NCBI RefSeq assembly: GCF_900110455.1
Contig: NZ_FOIS01000002.1
Location: 620,001-684,000, forward strand
Source: Natrinema salifodinae
Lineage (GTDB): Archaea; Halobacteriota; Halobacteria; Halobacteriales; Natrialbaceae
DNA: 64,000 bases
Direction: 5' to 3'
Program-made: the position numbers and the translations under genes
The notes under the pieces: generated by a model
Databases searched by the model: none
Told to the model about the DNA's origin: nothing
The model's input: only the letters and a program-made list of their open reading frames with translations
In this document: one piece after another, positions 1 to 9,407 of the stretch
Position numbering within the stretch: the first letter of the stretch is position 1
Layout: every line of letters begins with the position of its first letter

Positions 1-525
1 GAAACGCTCCAGACGACCTACGGCGACCTGCGGACGGAACTGCGCCAGCGCAACGTCGAAACCCTCGAACGGTTGTTGAACGAGACGTTCGACCTGGTCT
101 ACCAGAACGACTCCTACGCGGCGATCGACCTGGACGGCGACTACCGGCTGACGGTCTACCAGAAGGACGGCGAGGCGCTCGAGCCCGAGCAACTATCGGG
201 TGGCGAGCGAGCACTGTTCAACCTCAGCCTGCGGTGTGCGATCTACCGGCTGCTGGCCGAGGGCGTCGAGGGGACGGCCCCGATGCCGCCGCTGATCTTA
301 GACGAGCCGACGGTCTTCCTGGACTCGGGCCACGTGACGCAACTGGTCTCCCTGGTCGAGTCGATGCGCGAGTTGGGCGTCGAGCAGATCGTCGTCGTCA
401 GCCACGACGAGGAACTCGTCGGCGCGGCCGACTCGCTGGTCCGCGTCGAGAAAGACGCGACCTCGAACCGCTCGCGACTCGAGCGCGGCGAGCCGCCCGA
501 AATGGAACTGCTCGCGTCGGACTGA
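1..525 (+). CDS. rad50: Rad50 DNA repair ATPase, C-terminal part (5' end outside window)
   Basis: The reading frame is open from base 1, so only the last 174 residues of the gene are here. They form the C-terminal half of an SMC/Rad50-type ATPase head: an ABC signature ([17 protein letters not shown]), a Walker B segment ([13 protein letters not shown]) and a D-loop/H-loop region ending in VVVSHDEEL. In the family this head closes with the N-terminal Walker A half and, with Mre11, processes double-strand breaks. Mre11 would be expected upstream but is outside the window. The short tail after the H-loop is charged. Identity as Rad50 rather than another SMC relies on the [14 protein letters not shown] context and is fairly sure. 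Confidence 0.9.
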   Translation, partial: ETLQTTYGDLRTELRQRNVETLERLLNETFDLVYQNDSYAAIDLDGDYRLTVYQKDGEALEPEQLSGGERALFNLSLRCAIYRLLAEGVEGTAPMPPLILDEPTVFLDSGHVTQLVSLVESMRELGVEQIVVVSHDEELVGAADSLVRVEKDATSNRSRLERGEPPEMELLASD

Positions 526-629
526 GCCCCGTTCGAGTTCGCTCAGCCGACGCTCGATAGCGCTGTTTTCGACAGGTTCAACGCAGCTAAAACGGAACCG
601 AGACGAATCGGCAGTCCGCAGCGAGCCGA

Positions 630-1112
630 TCAGACCCCGGTCTCGGACCCGTCTTCGACCCGTTTCGGTGTTTCCTCGGCCCTATCCTCGAGACTCGATC
701 TGAGCACTGCGAGTGCGCGCTCGCAGTCCTCGGTGACGCGGTAGCCGCGCTCCCCGGCGACATCGGTCTCTTCGATGAGACCTGCAGCGGAGAGCACCGT
801 GAGCCGGCCGTGCAGGTCGCTCTCGCAGATATCGTAGGCGTCGAGCAGGGTGCGGACGCCGAGCGGCCCCCGTTCCGCGAGTTCGACGACCAGGCCCAAC
901 GTCTCCTCGTCGTGGACGTTGGTCAGCAGCGTCAGGACGGGATCGTCGACGCTGCGGGCGGCCGTCTCGAGGGGAGATTCGTCGACGTCCTCGAGCCGGT
1001 CGTTCTGGACGTAACACTCGTTGCCGTTGGTTGGATCACGGACGAGACTCGCGGTATCCGAGCGCTTGAGAAGCAGGTATCGTCTGCCGGTGTCGTCCTC
1101 GACTGTTTTCAT
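630..1112 (-). CDS. Winged-helix DNA-binding protein, haloarchaeal
   Basis: This 160-residue protein has an N-terminal part beginning MKTVEDDTGRRYLLLKRS. Residues about 60-140 look like a MarR/ArsR-style winged helix: helices around LTLLTNVHDEETLGLVVELA, a recognition-helix-like stretch (LLDAYDICESDLHGRLTVL), then a wing (AGLIEETDVAGERGYRVTE). The upstream membrane-protein gene overlaps it by four bases (ATGA), so the two are probably co-translated. No sensor domain or cysteine cluster is visible. A role as a regulator of neighbouring repair genes is only a guess from position. The pair of small genes next to polB and rad50 appears typical of haloarchaea. Confidence 0.75.
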   Translation of the reverse strand: MKTVEDDTGRRYLLLKRSDTASLVRDPTNGNECYVQNDRLEDVDESPLETAARSVDDPVLTLLTNVHDEETLGLVVELAERGPLGVRTLLDAYDICESDLHGRLTVLSAAGLIEETDVAGERGYRVTEDCERALAVLRSSLEDRAEETPKRVEDGSETGV

Positions 1113-1684
1113 GATCGGTCGTTCTGGTCCGGTAGATGCTGTTGGGAGACGTCCCCTGAAGTAGTTTCGCCTCCGTTCGCAGCCGGTGTGGTGGTCGGCG
1201 TGTCGGGTGCGTCGGACGCGCCAGGCGTATCGCTGCCGTCGCCGCCAGCGGCGTCGTCGGAGCCGTTGGGGGCGGAGCCGTCATCGGGCGCACGAAACTG
1301 TCGATATCGCCGGACCGCGAACCCGAGTAGGACGAGTCCGCCGCCGACGAGCAGTCCGCTGCGGCGAGTCTCGCCCTCGAAGACGAAAAACAGGATGCCC
1401 AGCGAGACGGCCAGGACGGCGGCGTTGATGACGAGCACCAGCGCCCAGAACGTCTGGAGGAGGTCGGCGGGCACGTCGGTTTCGGCGGTCGAGACGGAGG
1501 GGACGTCGATGGCGTTCGTGGGGTCGCCTGGATCGTCGTCATCCCCGCTTCCCTCACCGTCTACGGGGTCGTTTTCGTTCCCGATCGACACGCGCGGAAT
1601 CGTCAGCGAGTCGCTATCGGGGTCGTTGAGGTCGGCCTCGGGGTCCCACTCCTCGGGCTCGTTCTCGGTCCGGTCGAATACCAC
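1109..1684 (-). CDS. Two-helix membrane protein with acidic N-terminal domain
   Basis: The protein has 191 residues. Residues 1-75 are very acidic and low-complexity. They are followed by two adjacent hydrophobic helices (around FWALVLVINAAVLAVSLGIL and GLLVGGGLVLLGFAVRRY) joined by a short loop, then a Gly/Asp/Thr-rich disordered tail. The pattern predicts a hairpin in the membrane with both tails on the same side. The last four bases overlap the start of the winged-helix gene, so they form an operon. I do not recognise a function. It is probably a conserved haloarchaeal protein, since its neighbour and the polB locus are conserved. Confidence 0.75.
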   Translation of the reverse strand: MVFDRTENEPEEWDPEADLNDPDSDSLTIPRVSIGNENDPVDGEGSGDDDDPGDPTNAIDVPSVSTAETDVPADLLQTFWALVLVINAAVLAVSLGILFFVFEGETRRSGLLVGGGLVLLGFAVRRYRQFRAPDDGSAPNGSDDAAGGDGSDTPGASDAPDTPTTTPAANGGETTSGDVSQQHLPDQNDRS

Positions 1685-1750
1685 ATGCGAGGCGATGTGC
1701 AGCGGGAGGAAAAGGGTTCGCTTCGCAGTCGCCGACCGCCGATCGTCGAC

Positions 1751-1936
1751 TCAGGCCAGGTCTTCGAGCGTGAGGGTTCGAGACGTCTCCACCCACGCGA
1801 GCGGGTTCTCGGCGTCATAGAAGACGACGCCGTCGTCGGTCTCGTAGGACTCGATCGTCGCGGTCCCGGCGGGTTCACTACTCAGTTCGCGCCGATCCGT
1901 CGCGTCGTCGGTCACATCGGTGGACACATCGATCAC
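1751..1936 (-). CDS. Small conserved haloarchaeal protein (61 aa)
   Basis: This is a 61-residue soluble protein with a compact segment ESYETDDGVVFYDAENPLAW and a C-terminal TSRTLTLEDLA. The pattern of a short beta hairpin followed by a helix occurs in several very small haloarchaeal proteins. It lies between the membrane-protein gene (66 bp downstream on the same strand) and the divergent polB promoter. No cysteine pair and no DNA-binding motif is visible. Function is unknown. The start at 1936 fits codon use; nothing longer is open upstream in a convincing way. Confidence 0.65.
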   Translation of the reverse strand: MIDVSTDVTDDATDRRELSSEPAGTATIESYETDDGVVFYDAENPLAWVETSRTLTLEDLA

Positions 1937-2132
1937 CTGATCATGTGCTATGTGTTACCAAGTTAAATGTCTTCTTGCTCCCGCAAGCCGCCTATCCGAG
2001 GGGCCGATTTGCGGTCCACCGCTCGACCGTATCGTCTTCGCTGTCAGTCGTCGGTTCGCGATCGATTGCTATCCCTCGTTCGGCAGTCCGCTGTCGGTTC
2101 GGCGTCGGTCGCCGCGAGCGGGGAGTACGGGG

Positions 2133-2140
2133 GTTTTTAT
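2133..2140 (+). promoter_or_regulatory. TATA box of a leaderless polB promoter
   Basis: The T-rich element GTTTTTAT is centred about 28 nt before the ATG at 2165, the spacing expected when the archaeal transcript begins at the start codon. It supports 2165 as the start, even though the frame stays open further upstream to 1967. Confidence 0.55.
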
Positions 2141-2164
2141 CCGCCGGCTGCTAAGCCCAGTACC

Positions 2165-4918
2165 ATGACTGAGGCGGGCCAGACCGGACTTGCGGACTTC
2201 GACGGCGATCCCGGCGACGACCCCGATACCGAGGCCGACGAGCGCCCGGCGGAGGAGGCCGTTGCCGTCGCCGGCGACGGCGGGTCCAACGCCGCGGAAG
2301 TGATCGACGTCCTCGAGGAAACGCTTCCCGAGTCACAGGGCGAACTCGAACTCGCCGTGATGCAGGTCGACTACACGATCGCCGGCTACGGCGACGACGA
2401 GCGTCCGATCATGCACGTGTTCGGGCGCACGTCCGACGGCGAATTAGAGCACGTCCAGGTCGTCGGCTTCCAGCCGTACTTCTACGCGCCGACGGACACG
2501 CTCGACCGGCCGCCGGCGGAAGCGTACGACCGGATCACCGGCAGCGAGGAGTACGACGAGGACGGCGATCCCTACGAGAGCATCCGGGGCGAGAAGCTCA
2601 CCAAGATCTTCGGCCAGACGCCCCGCGACGTCGGTCAGGTCCGCGACGATTTCGAGCACTACGAGGCCGACATCCTGTTCCCGAACCGGTTCCTGATCGA
2701 CAAGGACATTCGCAGCGGGCTCCGCATTCCGGAGCGACGAGCCGACGACGACACCCTCGTCGTTCCCCACGACGAGGTCGAACCGGCCGACGTCGACACC
2801 GAGCCGCGAGTCAACACGTTCGACATCGAGGTCGACGACCGCTCGGGGTTCCCCGAGGATGGCGAGGAGCCGATCGTCTGTCTCACCAGCCACGACTCCT
2901 ACCGCGACGAGTACATCATGTGGCTCTACGAAGCCCCGATCGGCGACGGCGAGATTCCAACCGAGATCGACGGCTACGATCCGATCGAAGGCGAGATCGA
3001 TCACGAGGTCCGGAGCTTCGAGGAGGAGGAAGCCATGCTCGCGGCCTTCCTCGACTACGTCGATAAGACCGATCCCGACATCCTCACCGGCTGGAACTTC
3101 GAGGACTTCGACGCACCGTACTTCCTCGACCGACTGGAGGAACTACAGGGACCCCACCACGAACACGACCTCGAGCCGGACCGCCTCTCGCGCGTCGACG
3201 AGGTCTGGCGCAGCAACTGGGGCGGCCCCGACGTCAAGGGCCGCGTCGTCTTCGACCTCCTCTACGGCTACCAGCGGATGGTCTTCTCCGAACTCGACTC
3301 CTACCGCTTAGACGCCGTCGGCGAGGAGGAACTCGGCGTCGGCAAGGAGCGCTACGCCGGCGACATCGGCGACCTATGGGAGGGCGACCCGACCAGGCTG
3401 CTCGAGTACAACCTGCGCGACGTCGAACTCTGTGTCGAACTCGACCGCCAGCAGGAGATCATCCCGTTCTGGGACGAGGTGCGCTCGTTCGTCGGCTGCA
3501 AGTTAGAGGACGCGCCGACGCCTGGCGACGCGGTCGACATGTACGTCCTCCACGAGGCCTACGGCCGATTCGCGCTGCCCTCGAAGGGCCAACAGGAGGC
3601 CGGCGAGGAGTACGAGGGCGGCGCCGTCTTCGAACCGATCACGGGCGTCAAGGAAAACGTCACCGTGCTCGACCTGAAGTCGCTGTACCCGATGTGTATG
3701 ACGACGATCAATGCGTCGCCGGAGACGAAGGTCGATCCGGAGGAGTACGACGGCGAGACCTACGTTGCACCGACCAGCCCCGACGGGACGCACTTCCGAA
3801 AGGAACCCGACGGCGTGATGCGCGAGATGATCACGGAACTGCTCGCCGAGCGCGAGGAGAAGAAGGGACTGCGAAACGAGTACGATCCCGGAACCCCCGA
3901 ATACGAGCAATACGACCGTCAGCAGGGCGCCGTGAAGGTCATCATGAACTCGCTGTACGGCGTCTCGGGCTGGGAGCAGTTCCGGCTGTACGACAAGGAG
4001 GCCGCCTCCGCGATCACCGCGACCGGCCGCGAAGTGATCGAGTTCACCGAGACTGCCGCGAACGAACTCGACTACCAGGTCACCTACGGGGACACCGACA
4101 GCGTGATGCTCGAACTCGGATCGGCGATCTCGCAGGAGGAAGCCATCGAGAAATCCTTCGAGATCGAGGAGCACATCAACGAACGGTACGACGACTTCGC
4201 GCGGGAAGACCTCAACGCCGAGGCCCACCGGTTCCAGATCGAGTTCGAGAAACTCTACCGGCGGTTCTTCCAGGCCGGTAAGAAGAAACGCTACGCCGGC
4301 CACATCACCTGGAAGGAAGGGAAGGACGTCAACGATATCGACATCGTCGGCTTCGAGTACCAGCGCTCGGACATCGCCCCGATCACGAAGGAAGTTCAAC
4401 ACCGCGTGATCGAGATGATCGTCCGCGAGGGCGACGTCGAGGGTGCAAAGGAGTACGTCAACGAGGTCATCGAGGACGTGCTCGCGGGCGAGATCTCGCT
4501 CGAAGACATCGCGATCCCGGGCGGAATCGGGAAGCGACTGGGCAACTACGACACGGACACGGCCCAGGTCCGGGGCGCGAAGTACGCGAACCGCTTCCTC
4601 GGGACCAATTTCCAGCGCGGGAGCAAGCCCAAGCGCCTGTATCTCGACCGTATCGATCCCTCGTTCTTCGAGCGCCTCGAGGACGAGGAAGGGTTCGACG
4701 CCCGCACCGATCCCCTCTACGGCGCGTTCAAGCGCGATCCCGACGTGATCTGCTTCGAGTACGAAGACCAGATCCCCGAGGAGTTCGAGGTCGACTACGA
4801 CACGATGCTCGAGAAGACGCTGAAGGGGCCGATCGAGCGCATCCTCGAGGCGCTGGACGTCTCTTGGGAGGAAGTGAAAAGCGGGCAGGAGCAGACGGGC
4901 CTCGACAGCTTCATGTAG
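2165..4918 (+). CDS. polB: Family B replicative DNA polymerase (PolB1), intein-free
   Basis: This is a 917-residue DNA polymerase with 3'-5' proofreading exonuclease. Visible exonuclease motifs are Exo I (FDIE near residue 219), Exo II (NFEDFDAPYF, about 311) and Exo III (YNLRDVELC, about 415). Polymerase motifs are A (DLKSLYPMCMTT, about 503), B (KVIMNSLYGVSG, about 591) and C (YGDTDSV, about 641). The last residues, QTGLDSFM, form a PCNA-interacting (PIP) box. The three classical intein sites of archaeal PolB (in motifs A, B and C) are uninterrupted. The leaderless promoter fixes the start; the frame open from 1967 would add an implausible Arg/Ser-rich extension. The N-terminus also carries a PIP-like QTGLADF. 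Confidence 0.97.
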   Translation: MTEAGQTGLADFDGDPGDDPDTEADERPAEEAVAVAGDGGSNAAEVIDVLEETLPESQGELELAVMQVDYTIAGYGDDERPIMHVFGRTSDGELEHVQVVGFQPYFYAPTDTLDRPPAEAYDRITGSEEYDEDGDPYESIRGEKLTKIFGQTPRDVGQVRDDFEHYEADILFPNRFLIDKDIRSGLRIPERRADDDTLVVPHDEVEPADVDTEPRVNTFDIEVDDRSGFPEDGEEPIVCLTSHDSYRDEYIMWLYEAPIGDGEIPTEIDGYDPIEGEIDHEVRSFEEEEAMLAAFLDYVDKTDPDILTGWNFEDFDAPYFLDRLEELQGPHHEHDLEPDRLSRVDEVWRSNWGGPDVKGRVVFDLLYGYQRMVFSELDSYRLDAVGEEELGVGKERYAGDIGDLWEGDPTRLLEYNLRDVELCVELDRQQEIIPFWDEVRSFVGCKLEDAPTPGDAVDMYVLHEAYGRFALPSKGQQEAGEEYEGGAVFEPITGVKENVTVLDLKSLYPMCMTTINASPETKVDPEEYDGETYVAPTSPDGTHFRKEPDGVMREMITELLAEREEKKGLRNEYDPGTPEYEQYDRQQGAVKVIMNSLYGVSGWEQFRLYDKEAASAITATGREVIEFTETAANELDYQVTYGDTDSVMLELGSAISQEEAIEKSFEIEEHINERYDDFAREDLNAEAHRFQIEFEKLYRRFFQAGKKKRYAGHITWKEGKDVNDIDIVGFEYQRSDIAPITKEVQHRVIEMIVREGDVEGAKEYVNEVIEDVLAGEISLEDIAIPGGIGKRLGNYDTDTAQVRGAKYANRFLGTNFQRGSKPKRLYLDRIDPSFFERLEDEEGFDARTDPLYGAFKRDPDVICFEYEDQIPEEFEVDYDTMLEKTLKGPIERILEALDVSWEEVKSGQEQTGLDSFM

Positions 4919-5121
4919 GACCTCGTCCATTTCCGCCCTCGGGACCCTACTTTGGTGCCGAATGTGCGGTCCGTCAGCGCCGGAATCGATGGTCGTGATC
5001 ACCGGACGAGCACAACGCGAGTTTTCCTTTCGGAAAGTTATTTTTCTGATGTGGGACAGTATACAAATGGATACGAAAACGTTATCAGTCAGACGACCCA
5101 CCGTTTAGGTGACAGAGTACT

Positions 5122-6027
5122 ATGGCACGTCTCGAACTAAACAACTTGCACGCGGAAGTCGTGGAGGTCGACGAGAAAATTCTCGAGGGCGTCAATCTCG
5201 AAGTCGAATCGGGCGAGATTCACGCCCTGATGGGGCCGAACGGCTCCGGGAAGTCGACGACCGCGAAGGTCATCGCCGGCCACCCCGCCTACGAGGTCAC
5301 CGAGGGTGAGGTCCTGCTCCACCTCGAGGAGGACGAGTTCGGCGAGGACATCGAGATCGACGAGGACCAGCGCACCTGGAACCTGCTGGACCTCGAGCCG
5401 AACGAGCGCGCCGCGCTCGGCATCTTCCTCGGCTTCCAGTATCCCGCCGAGATCGAGGGCGTCACGATGACGAACTTCCTCCGGACGGCGCTCAACGCCA
5501 AGATCGAAGAGCGCGAGGAACTCTTCGAGGAAGAGGAAGGCGAGGAAGAAGCGGACGACGAAGGCTTCGAATCCTCGCCGATGGAGGGCCCCGAGGACGA
5601 GGGCGAGGTCGGCGTCGCCGAGTTCCAGCAGATCCTCCAGGAGAAGATGGAGCAGCTGGACATGGACGAGAAGTTCGCCCAGCGCTACCTCAACGCCGGC
5701 TTCTCCGGCGGCGAGAAGAAGCAAAACGAAGTGCTGCAGGCCGCCATCCTCGAGCCGTCGGTCGCCGTCCTCGACGAGATCGACTCCGGGCTCGACATCG
5801 ACCGCCTGCAGGACGTCTCCAGCGGGATCAACGCGCTGCGCGACGAGCAGGGCACCGGCATCCTGCAGATCACTCACTACCAGCGCATCCTCGACTACGT
5901 CGAACCCGATCACGTCCACGTGATGATCGACGGTCAGATCGCCAAGAGCGGCGGTCCCGAACTCGCCGAGGAGCTCGAGGACAAGGGGTACGACTGGGTC
6001 CGCGAAGAGGTCTACGGCACCGCGTAA
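5122..6027 (+). CDS. sufC: SufC, ATPase of the SUF Fe-S cluster assembly complex
   Basis: This 301-residue ABC-type ATPase works with SufB and SufD as the SufBC2D scaffold that builds Fe-S clusters in the cytoplasm. Walker A is GPNGSGKSTT (residues 38-47), the ABC signature is FSGGEKKQNEV (about 194) and Walker B is VAVLDEIDSGLD (about 213), followed by an H-loop ITHYQRIL. A very acidic insert of roughly 40 residues (Glu/Asp-rich, about 130-170) makes it longer than the usual 250 aa, a common halophilic adaptation. A GGTGA ribosome-binding-like sequence lies 9-14 nt before the ATG. It is the first gene of sufCBD, and sufB follows after 61 bp. No cysteine desulfurase gene is adjacent. Confidence 0.95.
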   Translation: MARLELNNLHAEVVEVDEKILEGVNLEVESGEIHALMGPNGSGKSTTAKVIAGHPAYEVTEGEVLLHLEEDEFGEDIEIDEDQRTWNLLDLEPNERAALGIFLGFQYPAEIEGVTMTNFLRTALNAKIEEREELFEEEEGEEEADDEGFESSPMEGPEDEGEVGVAEFQQILQEKMEQLDMDEKFAQRYLNAGFSGGEKKQNEVLQAAILEPSVAVLDEIDSGLDIDRLQDVSSGINALRDEQGTGILQITHYQRILDYVEPDHVHVMIDGQIAKSGGPELAEELEDKGYDWVREEVYGTA

Positions 6028-6088
6028 CCGGATTCAGCTAGAACAACCGTAATAACGCTACAGCCGTAACCACAACTACGATCAACCA

Positions 6089-7519
6089 ATGAGTTCCGAA
6101 CAAGACCACCTAAAAGAGACAGACACTGAGGCCCGGTTCGAGTTCAAGAAAGAACAGAACGCCGCGGTCAAATCCGAGAAGGGCCTGACCGAGGAGGTCA
6201 TCCGCATGATCTCCGAGGACAAGGACGAGCCCGACTGGATGCTCGAGCGCCGGCTGCGCGCACTCGAGCAGTACCAGAACATGCCGATGCCGTCGGGCTG
6301 GCCCGGCATGCCCGATCTCTCCGAGCTGGACGTCGAAGAGATCATTCCCTACATCCGCCCGGACGTCGACAAGCGCGAAGGCGTCGACGACTGGACGGAG
6401 CTGCCCGACGACATCAAGGACACGTTCGACAAGCTGGGCATTCCGGAGGCCGAGAAGAACGCGCTCTCCGGCGTCGGCGCCCAGTACGAGTCTGAGGTCG
6501 TCTACCAGAACATGCAGGAGCGCTGGGAGGAGAAGGGCGTCATCTTCATGAACATGGACGAGGCCGTCCAGAAGCACCCCGACCTCGTCAAAGAGCACTT
6601 CATGACGACCTGCGTGCCGCCGAGCGACAACAAGTTCGCCGCGCTGCACGGGGCCGTCTGGTCGGGCGGCTCGTTCGTCTACGTCCCCGAGGACGTCACC
6701 GTCGAGATGCCCGTCCAGGCGTACTTCCGCATGAACTCGGAGGGGATGGGCCAGTTCGAGCACACGCTCATCATCGCCGAGGAAGGGTCCGAAGTCCACT
6801 ACATCGAGGGCTGTTCCGCACCCAAGTACGGCACCCACAACCTCCACTCCGGCGGCGTCGAAGTCTTCGTCGGCGAAGACGCTCACGTCCAGTACTCGAC
6901 CGTCCAGAACTGGTCGAAGAACACCTTCAACCTGAACACCAAGCGCGCCATCTGCGAAGAGAACGGCACGATGGAGTGGGTCTCGGGCAGCATGGGCTCG
7001 AAAGCGACCATGCTCTACCCGTGTACCATCCTCAAGGGCCGCGGCGCGACCGACACCCACATCACCATCGCCTTCGCCGGCGAGGGGCAGGACATCGACA
7101 CCGGCGCGAAGGTCTACCACAACGCGCCCGAGACGAGCTCGACCATCGAGTCCAAGTCGATCTCCAAGGACGGCGGCCGCACCAACTACCGCGGTCTCGT
7201 CCACATCGCCGACGGCGCCGAGAACTCCTCGACCGCCGTCGAGTGCGACGCGCTGATGTTCGACAACGAGTCGACGTCGGACACCATGCCGTACATGGAG
7301 ATCGAGGAGTCGAAGGTCGACGTCGCTCACGAGGCGACCGTCGGTAAGATCGGCGACGAAGACATCTTCTACCTCCAGAGCCGCGGTCTGGACGACGACG
7401 ACGCCAAGAAGATGATCGTCGCCGGCTTCATCGAGCCGATCACGGAGGAACTGCCCATCGAGTACGCGGTCGAACTCAACCGCCTCATCGAACTCGAGAT
7501 GGAAGGTAGCCTCGGATAA
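6089..7519 (+). CDS. sufB: SufB, Fe-S cluster scaffold protein
   Basis: This 476-residue SufB is the main scaffold subunit on which clusters form before transfer to apo-proteins. It has the N-terminal helical part (DEPDWMLERRLRALEQY), the family hallmarks KNALSGVGAQYESEVVYQ and EEKGVIFMNMDEA, the beta-helix core with EGCSAPKYG (a conserved Cys), and the C-terminal segment FDNESTSDTMPYMEIEE leading to VGKIGDEDIFYLQSRG. Length is standard and there is no intein, although SufB is a frequent intein host. It sits between sufC and sufD; sufD starts 1 bp after its stop, so tight co-translation is expected. Confidence 0.96.
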   Translation: MSSEQDHLKETDTEARFEFKKEQNAAVKSEKGLTEEVIRMISEDKDEPDWMLERRLRALEQYQNMPMPSGWPGMPDLSELDVEEIIPYIRPDVDKREGVDDWTELPDDIKDTFDKLGIPEAEKNALSGVGAQYESEVVYQNMQERWEEKGVIFMNMDEAVQKHPDLVKEHFMTTCVPPSDNKFAALHGAVWSGGSFVYVPEDVTVEMPVQAYFRMNSEGMGQFEHTLIIAEEGSEVHYIEGCSAPKYGTHNLHSGGVEVFVGEDAHVQYSTVQNWSKNTFNLNTKRAICEENGTMEWVSGSMGSKATMLYPCTILKGRGATDTHITIAFAGEGQDIDTGAKVYHNAPETSSTIESKSISKDGGRTNYRGLVHIADGAENSSTAVECDALMFDNESTSDTMPYMEIEESKVDVAHEATVGKIGDEDIFYLQSRGLDDDDAKKMIVAGFIEPITEELPIEYAVELNRLIELEMEGSLG

Positions 7520-7520
7520 T

Positions 7521-8735
7521 ATGAGTACGCAGGTACACGCCAATCTGACGGAAGAACAGGTACGCCAAATTTCGGGCGACCTCGACGAGCCCGAGTGGCT
7601 CCTCGAGACGCGTCTCGAGGCCCTCGACGCGCTCGAGACGCTCGACATGCCCGACGTCATCCGGACGCCTGGCCGCGACTGGACGAACCTCCACGACCTG
7701 GACTTCGAGTCCTTCGTCGACCCGCTGAACGCGGCCGAGGACAAGGACCAGGTCGGTCCCGACGAGGCCGTCGTCCTCCCGTGGGCAGAGGCCGTCGACG
7801 AGCACGAAGCCCTCATCAAGGACCACTTCGGCTCTATCGTCGATCCCCAGGAGAACTACCTGACGGCGCTCTCGACCGCGCTGTTCAGTACCGGGACGGT
7901 CGTCTACGTCCCCGAGGGCGTCGACGCCGAGGACGTCACCATCCGAACCGAGCAGAACTCCCAGTCGCTGTTTAACTACACGCTCGTCGTCACCGAGGAG
8001 TCCGCGTCGGTGACGATCTTAGAGCGCCAGGCGACCGGTGAGGAGCAGGACGAACAGTACTACAGCGGTATCGTCGAGGTCGTGGCCGGCGAGAACAGCA
8101 ACGTCCAGTACGGCAGCCTCCAGAACCTGTCGGAGGACGCCTACAACTTCACGCTCAAGCGCGGCGACGCCGGCACGTACGCCACGATCGACTGGATCGA
8201 GGCCAACCTCGGCACGCAGCTGACCAAGACCGAGGTCTCGACGGAACTCAACGGCGAGTCCTCCGAGAGTCAGATCGTCGGGGCCTTCTACGGCCACAAC
8301 GACCAGCACTTCGACCTCGACGCGAAGGTCTGGCACCGCGCCGAGCACACGACGGCCGACCTCGTCACCCGCGGTGTCACCGACGACATCGCCCGCTCTG
8401 TCTACGAGGGCGTCCAGGACGTCGGCAAGGATGCCTGGGACACCAGCTCCTACCAGCGCGAGAACACGCTGATGCTCAGCGACGAAAGCGAGGCCGACGC
8501 CTCGCCGAAGCTGATCATCAACAACCACGACACCGAGGCCAGCCACTCCGCGACGGTCGGCCAGATCGACCAGGAGGATCTGCTATACATGACCTCCCGT
8601 GGTGTCAACCCGCGTGCGGCGCGGAACATGCTCGTCGAGGGCTTCTTCGTGCCGGTCCTCGAGGAGATCGCCGTCGACGAACTGCGCGACGATCTCGAAG
8701 AGCTGATCGCTGCGCGACTTCGCCAGCGCGACTAA
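7521..8735 (+). CDS. sufD: SufD, Fe-S cluster assembly protein
   Basis: This 404-residue paralogue of SufB forms the SufB-SufD heterodimer in the scaffold complex. The N-terminal helix (LDEPEWLLETRLEALDALETL) parallels SufB. The beta-helix core runs through VVYVPEGVDAEDVTI, and the C-terminal family signature SATVGQIDQEDLLYMTSRG ends in VEGFFVPVLEEI. It follows sufB with a one-base gap, as in the common sufBD order. The start ATG at 7521 directly follows the TAA of sufB. With the next two genes it makes an iron-themed neighbourhood. Confidence 0.95.
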   Translation: MSTQVHANLTEEQVRQISGDLDEPEWLLETRLEALDALETLDMPDVIRTPGRDWTNLHDLDFESFVDPLNAAEDKDQVGPDEAVVLPWAEAVDEHEALIKDHFGSIVDPQENYLTALSTALFSTGTVVYVPEGVDAEDVTIRTEQNSQSLFNYTLVVTEESASVTILERQATGEEQDEQYYSGIVEVVAGENSNVQYGSLQNLSEDAYNFTLKRGDAGTYATIDWIEANLGTQLTKTEVSTELNGESSESQIVGAFYGHNDQHFDLDAKVWHRAEHTTADLVTRGVTDDIARSVYEGVQDVGKDAWDTSSYQRENTLMLSDESEADASPKLIINNHDTEASHSATVGQIDQEDLLYMTSRGVNPRAARNMLVEGFFVPVLEEIAVDELRDDLEELIAARLRQRD

Positions 8736-8912
8736 CTCGACCGGGAGCGGCTTCCGGTACCGGGTCCCGATTACCGACGCTCGAGGTGGGTCGGCCGCCT
8801 CGAACCGCTTCGTACTTCGTCCGTCGTCGCCAGGTAGCGTTCGACGCTCGATTCTCTCGTTTCTCGTCGCTGCTCCGAGACGACTAAGTAACAGCGGTCC
8901 TCTTGTCGAGGT

Positions 8913-9407
8913 ATGAGTCTGGGACAGCGTGTCTCGAGCGACCACCAGCTAACCCGGTTGCTCCAGATCGGGGTCGTGCTGGAGGAAGTCGTCGAGTCAC
9001 GCGCCGCCCACCACATCGAGTCTCTCCCGCCCGACGAGCGGGCGGCGTTCGACGAGGAGGTGGAGGAGCTGCTCGCGGAGGCCGCCGAGGAATCGGCTGA
9101 TCACCGCGAGCGGCTCGAGGCGCTGATCGACGATCTCGAGGCCGAGACGGTCGAATACGAGGAAATCAACGCCCTGGTCGACGCGCAGTACGGGCCGCCG
9201 GAGGACACCGACGGCGTCCTCTACGACCAGCTGGCAAACGAGGAGACGGCCTACAAGTTCTACGACGACCTGATTCAGGCGATCGAGGCCTCCGACGCCG
9301 AGTTCGCGGTCGACCGCGATCGGCTGCTCGATACGCTGTCCGGCATCCGCGAGGAGGAAAAGGAGGGCGTCGAGGAAGTCACCGAGATCATGGAGCACAG
9401 AGCATGA
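8913..9407 (+). CDS. Ferritin-like helical-bundle protein
   Basis: The protein has 164 residues and is almost entirely helical, Glu-rich, with helices of the type found in ferritin/rubrerythrin-like four-helix bundles: VVLEEVVESRAAHHIESL, FDEEVEELLAEAAEESADHRERLEALIDDL and LANEETAYKFYDDLIQAIE. Repeated E..H/EE..H spacing (ESADH, EETAYKF) could supply di-metal ligands, although the canonical ExxH pairs are not fully clear. A TAAGTAAC element about 25 nt before the ATG suggests a leaderless transcript. It is followed by a metal-dependent repressor gene, which supports a role in iron or metal handling. The exact function is inference. Confidence 0.75.
   Translation: MSLGQRVSSDHQLTRLLQIGVVLEEVVESRAAHHIESLPPDERAAFDEEVEELLAEAAEESADHRERLEALIDDLEAETVEYEEINALVDAQYGPPEDTDGVLYDQLANEETAYKFYDDLIQAIEASDAEFAVDRDRLLDTLSGIREEEKEGVEEVTEIMEHRA

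Noticed and set aside
3503-5101. 532-codon open frame antisense to polB, and similar long antisense frames (for example 6110-7819, 35461-37110, 55046-56590)
   Set aside because: They mirror GC-rich real genes; their proteins are Val/Asp/Arg-rich repeats with no family features.
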